Source of the DNA: Minisyncoccota bacterium
Lineage (GTDB): Bacteria; Patescibacteriota; Microgenomatia; Levybacterales; UBA12049
DNA: 7,571 nucleotides
Reading direction: 5' to 3'
NCBI GenBank assembly: GCA_025449795.1
Contig: JANWIQ010000042.1
Coordinates: 1-7,571, forward strand
Numbering within the stretch: position 1 is the first letter of the stretch; each line of letters begins with the position of its first letter. Both the position numbers and the translations under genes were made by a program. Positions 6,386 to 7,571 of the stretch are shown here, in pieces. Below the pieces are notes generated by a model. The model saw only the letters and a program-made list of their open reading frames with translations, did no database searches and was not told the DNA's origin.

Positions 6386-7133
6386 TCTCTCAGTCATTAT
6401 TATTGCAAAGAATGCGGAGGAACTTTTGGCAGATTGTATAGAATCTGTTAATTTTGCCGATGAAATTATTGTGGTGGATGATGCTTCTACAGACAGGACG
6501 CGAGAATTGGCGAAAAGGTTAGGAGCACGGGTAATTGAGAATTCCGCACAAAGCTTTGCTGAAAAAAGAAACTTTGGATTAGCTCAAGCCAAGGGTGAAT
6601 GGGTGCTATATGTTGACACGGATGAACGGGTTTCTTCTGAGTTAGCTAATAAGATTAAATCTGTGACTAGCGACCAAAGACCAGAGACTGAAGACCGTCT
6701 TGTTGCGTACAAACTACAAAGGCAGAATTTTTACTTGGGCAATCACCCATGGCCAAAGATAGAAAAATTAGAACGTTTGTTTAGAAAGCCCAATTTAAAG
6801 GAATGGTATGGTGCATTGCACGAAAGTCCACGTGTTGACGGGAAAATTGGAGAATTACAGGGATTGTTGTTGCACTATACCCATCGCAACCTCTCCTCAA
6901 TGCTTGAGAAAACCATAACATGGTCAAGCGCCGAAGCAAAATTACGCTTGGATGCCCACCATCCCAAGATGACGCTGTGGAGATTCCCTCGGGTCATGCT
7001 TACTGCCTTTTGGGGTTCTTATATTTCTCAGGAAGGTTACAAGGCAGGAACCATGGGGCTTATTGAAAGTATGTATCAAGCATTCAGTATGTTTGTTACG
7101 TATGCGAAATTATGGGAGTTACAACAAAAGTAA
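6366..7133 (+). CDS. GT2 glycosyltransferase, WaaE/KdtX-like paralogue
   Basis: A 255-residue family 2 glycosyltransferase paralogous to the gene at 4111. Visible motifs: SVIIIAKNAEE (9-19), VVDDASTDRT (37-46), the EKRNFGLAQAKGEW segment (66-79), YVDTDERV (82-89) with the DXD, LERLFRK (135-141), LHESP (151-155) with the family's HE pair, and LLLHYTHRN (167-175). It is about 50 residues shorter at the C-terminus than its paralogue, and its GWYPD block is replaced by HPWPK. Residues 99-110 (VTSDQRPETEDR) fall in a heptamer array like that of the paralogue. The first seven codons, MKQFNNS, come from the 8-nt array of the four-helix cassette, and there is no SD. The family core begins at Leu8 with no alternative start nearby, so the inserted repeat probably replaced the original start region. 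Two bases separate it from the upstream stop. Confidence 0.85.
   Translation: MKQFNNSLSVIIIAKNAEELLADCIESVNFADEIIVVDDASTDRTRELAKRLGARVIENSAQSFAEKRNFGLAQAKGEWVLYVDTDERVSSELANKIKSVTSDQRPETEDRLVAYKLQRQNFYLGNHPWPKIEKLERLFRKPNLKEWYGALHESPRVDGKIGELQGLLLHYTHRNLSSMLEKTITWSSAEAKLRLDAHHPKMTLWRFPRVMLTAFWGSYISQEGYKAGTMGLIESMYQAFSMFVTYAKLWELQQK
6663..6697 (+). repeat. Five-unit 7-nt tandem repeat inside the GT2 paralogue
   Basis: Heptamers GTGACTA, GCGACCA, AAGACCA, GAGACTG and AAGACCG, consensus NNGACYN. The first three units match the array at 4405-4425 at 20 of 21 positions, the only difference being C6671 against A4413. The last two units differ. The array begins at the same point of the protein as in the paralogue (residues 99-110), in the loop after the DXD helix. 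Confidence 0.75.
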
Positions 7134-7358
7134 TTATTTTTCCCAAAATTTGAGGTCGTCAAGTTTTACCTTCTTCTTTGCGAAGAAAAATAAATAAGCA
7201 ATTTCAAGTACTCCTGTGCCATGGATAACGAGCATAGCGACAAACCAATTCCGTTGGTTGTCTCTTGCCGCTTTCCAAAGCGCGTAGCCATTGAGTACGA
7301 GAAGCGCAATAAGTAAAATATATAAGCCTATTTGTCCAGGAAGCTGATTGAAATTCAT
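7134..7358 (-). CDS. Small two-helix membrane protein, DUF5652-like
   Basis: A 74-residue membrane protein beginning MNFNQLPGQ. It has two hydrophobic segments, about residues 9-24 (LYILLIALLVLNGYAL relative to this start) and about 37-58, separated by the loop WKAARDNQRNWF. The second is followed by a basic FFAKKK and a charged tail, KLDDLKFWEK. The pattern 'ALWKAARxNQ..WF', a second helix, then 'YLFFF.KKK', resembles DUF5652, a short family of unknown function common in Patescibacteria; the match is from memory. An upstream in-frame GTG at 7371-7373 would add five residues, but it overlaps the spacer of a strong promoter whose -10 box ends six bases before the ATG at 7356-7358, so the shorter start is preferred. 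Its TAA abuts the TAA of the convergent glycosyltransferase. No role in glycan synthesis is evident. Confidence 0.65.
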   Translation of the reverse strand: MNFNQLPGQIGLYILLIALLVLNGYALWKAARDNQRNWFVAMLVIHGTGVLEIAYLFFFAKKKVKLDDLKFWEK

Positions 7359-7364
7359 ATGACA

Positions 7365-7393
7365 ATCATACACATTCTTTAAAACCTTGTCAA
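7365..7393 (-). promoter_or_regulatory. Promoter of the small membrane protein gene, predicted leaderless
   Basis: On the minus strand a perfect -35 TTGACA (7388-7393) and a -10 TATGAT (7365-7370) are separated by exactly 17 bp. Six bases separate the -10 from the ATG at 7358, so the predicted start of transcription falls on the start codon. It is the strongest match to a sigma-70-type promoter in the window and interleaves with the + strand promoter of the GT4 gene. Confidence 0.75.
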
Positions 7394-7407
7394 AGACATG
7401 CTACAAT
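7378..7407 (+). promoter_or_regulatory. Promoter of the GT4 gene, predicted leaderless
   Basis: An extended -10 TGCTACAAT (7399-7407; box 7402-7407) ends six bases before the GTG at 7414, with a weak -35 TTTAAA (7378-7383) 18 bp upstream. The spacing predicts transcription starting on the GTG. It overlaps the oppositely directed promoter, so the two polymerases would compete for the same 55-bp gap. Confidence 0.6.
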
Positions 7408-7413
7408 TGCTTT

Positions 7414-7571
7414 GTGAGGATAGGAATATACGATCCATACATCGATGATTTAGGCGGCGGAGAGAAATACATGATGACCATTGCCCAATGCCTTTCTAAA
7501 GAAAATAGAGTTGATATTTTTTGGGACAACAAAACAGATTTGGATCAACTAGTCCATCGGTTTTCTTTGGA
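7414..7571 (+). CDS. GT4 glycosyltransferase, N-terminal fragment (runs off the window)
   Basis: The first 52 codons of a gene cut by the window edge. It begins with GTG and reads VRIGIYDPYIDDLGGGEKYM, a typical N-terminus of GT-B-fold family 4 glycosyltransferases: a hydrophobic first beta strand (3-6), then the glycine-rich LGGGEKY loop (13-19) and a helix, MMTIAQCLS (20-28). The second strand, RVDIFWDN (32-39), follows as expected for a Rossmann domain. Resemblance is closest to the Alg2/Alg11-like or general 'glycosyltransferase family 1/4' proteins; the donor-binding C-terminal domain is outside the window. No in-frame ATG offers a better start: the first Met pair (20-21) would delete the glycine loop. 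It is divergent from the small membrane protein gene and has its own promoter, so it may begin a new transcription unit of the same glycan locus. Confidence 0.8.
   Translation, partial: MRIGIYDPYIDDLGGGEKYMMTIAQCLSKENRVDIFWDNKTDLDQLVHRFSL

Overview
The window is an AT-rich stretch of about 7.6 kb that is almost entirely coding. It uses the standard bacterial code: genes end in TAA, TAG and TGA, so TGA is not reassigned. Three kinds of gene make a member of the Candidate Phyla Radiation (Patescibacteria) or a similar small-genome bacterium the best guess: a PTPS_related/YfhO-like GT-C membrane protein, an S23-type four-helix-bundle protein, and a tiny DUF5652-like two-helix membrane protein. 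This assignment is inference from gene types; there is no rRNA or marker gene here.

Layout. Seven genes run on the + strand from 98 to 7133. They are a GT-C-like polytopic membrane protein (98-1831), a polyprenyl-phosphate-hexose synthase-like GT2 (1855-2595), a Wzx/MOP flippase (2651-4114), a WaaE-like GT2 (4111-5031), a rhamnosyltransferase-like GT2 (5041-5958), a four-helix-bundle protein (5989-6363) and a second WaaE-like GT2 (6366-7133). A small membrane protein gene (7134-7358, minus) meets the last one stop codon to stop codon. A divergent GT4 glycosyltransferase starts at 7414 and runs off the window. There is no gene-free stretch over 300 bases; the longest is the 97-base leader at the left edge.

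How the genes work together (inference from families): this is part of a cell-surface glycan locus. Cytoplasmic GT2/GT4 enzymes would build a lipid-linked oligosaccharide, the flippase would move it across the membrane, and the lipid-phosphate-sugar synthase would supply donor to the neighbouring GT-C-like enzyme on the outer face.

The most unusual content is not a gene family. (1) The four-helix-bundle gene is bracketed by two inverted arrays, each of four 8-nt units, giving a 429-bp cassette whose right end supplies the start codon of the next glycosyltransferase. (2) The two WaaE-like paralogues each carry, at the same protein position, a five-unit array of 7-nt repeats inside the reading frame. 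(3) A GC-rich palindromic repeat fills the gap before the flippase gene and contributes its Shine-Dalgarno sequence. (4) Three promoters have a -10 box ending 6-7 nt before a start codon, which predicts leaderless mRNAs; two of them are interleaved in a 55-bp divergent gap. Genes inside the operon use SD sequences or overlap instead.
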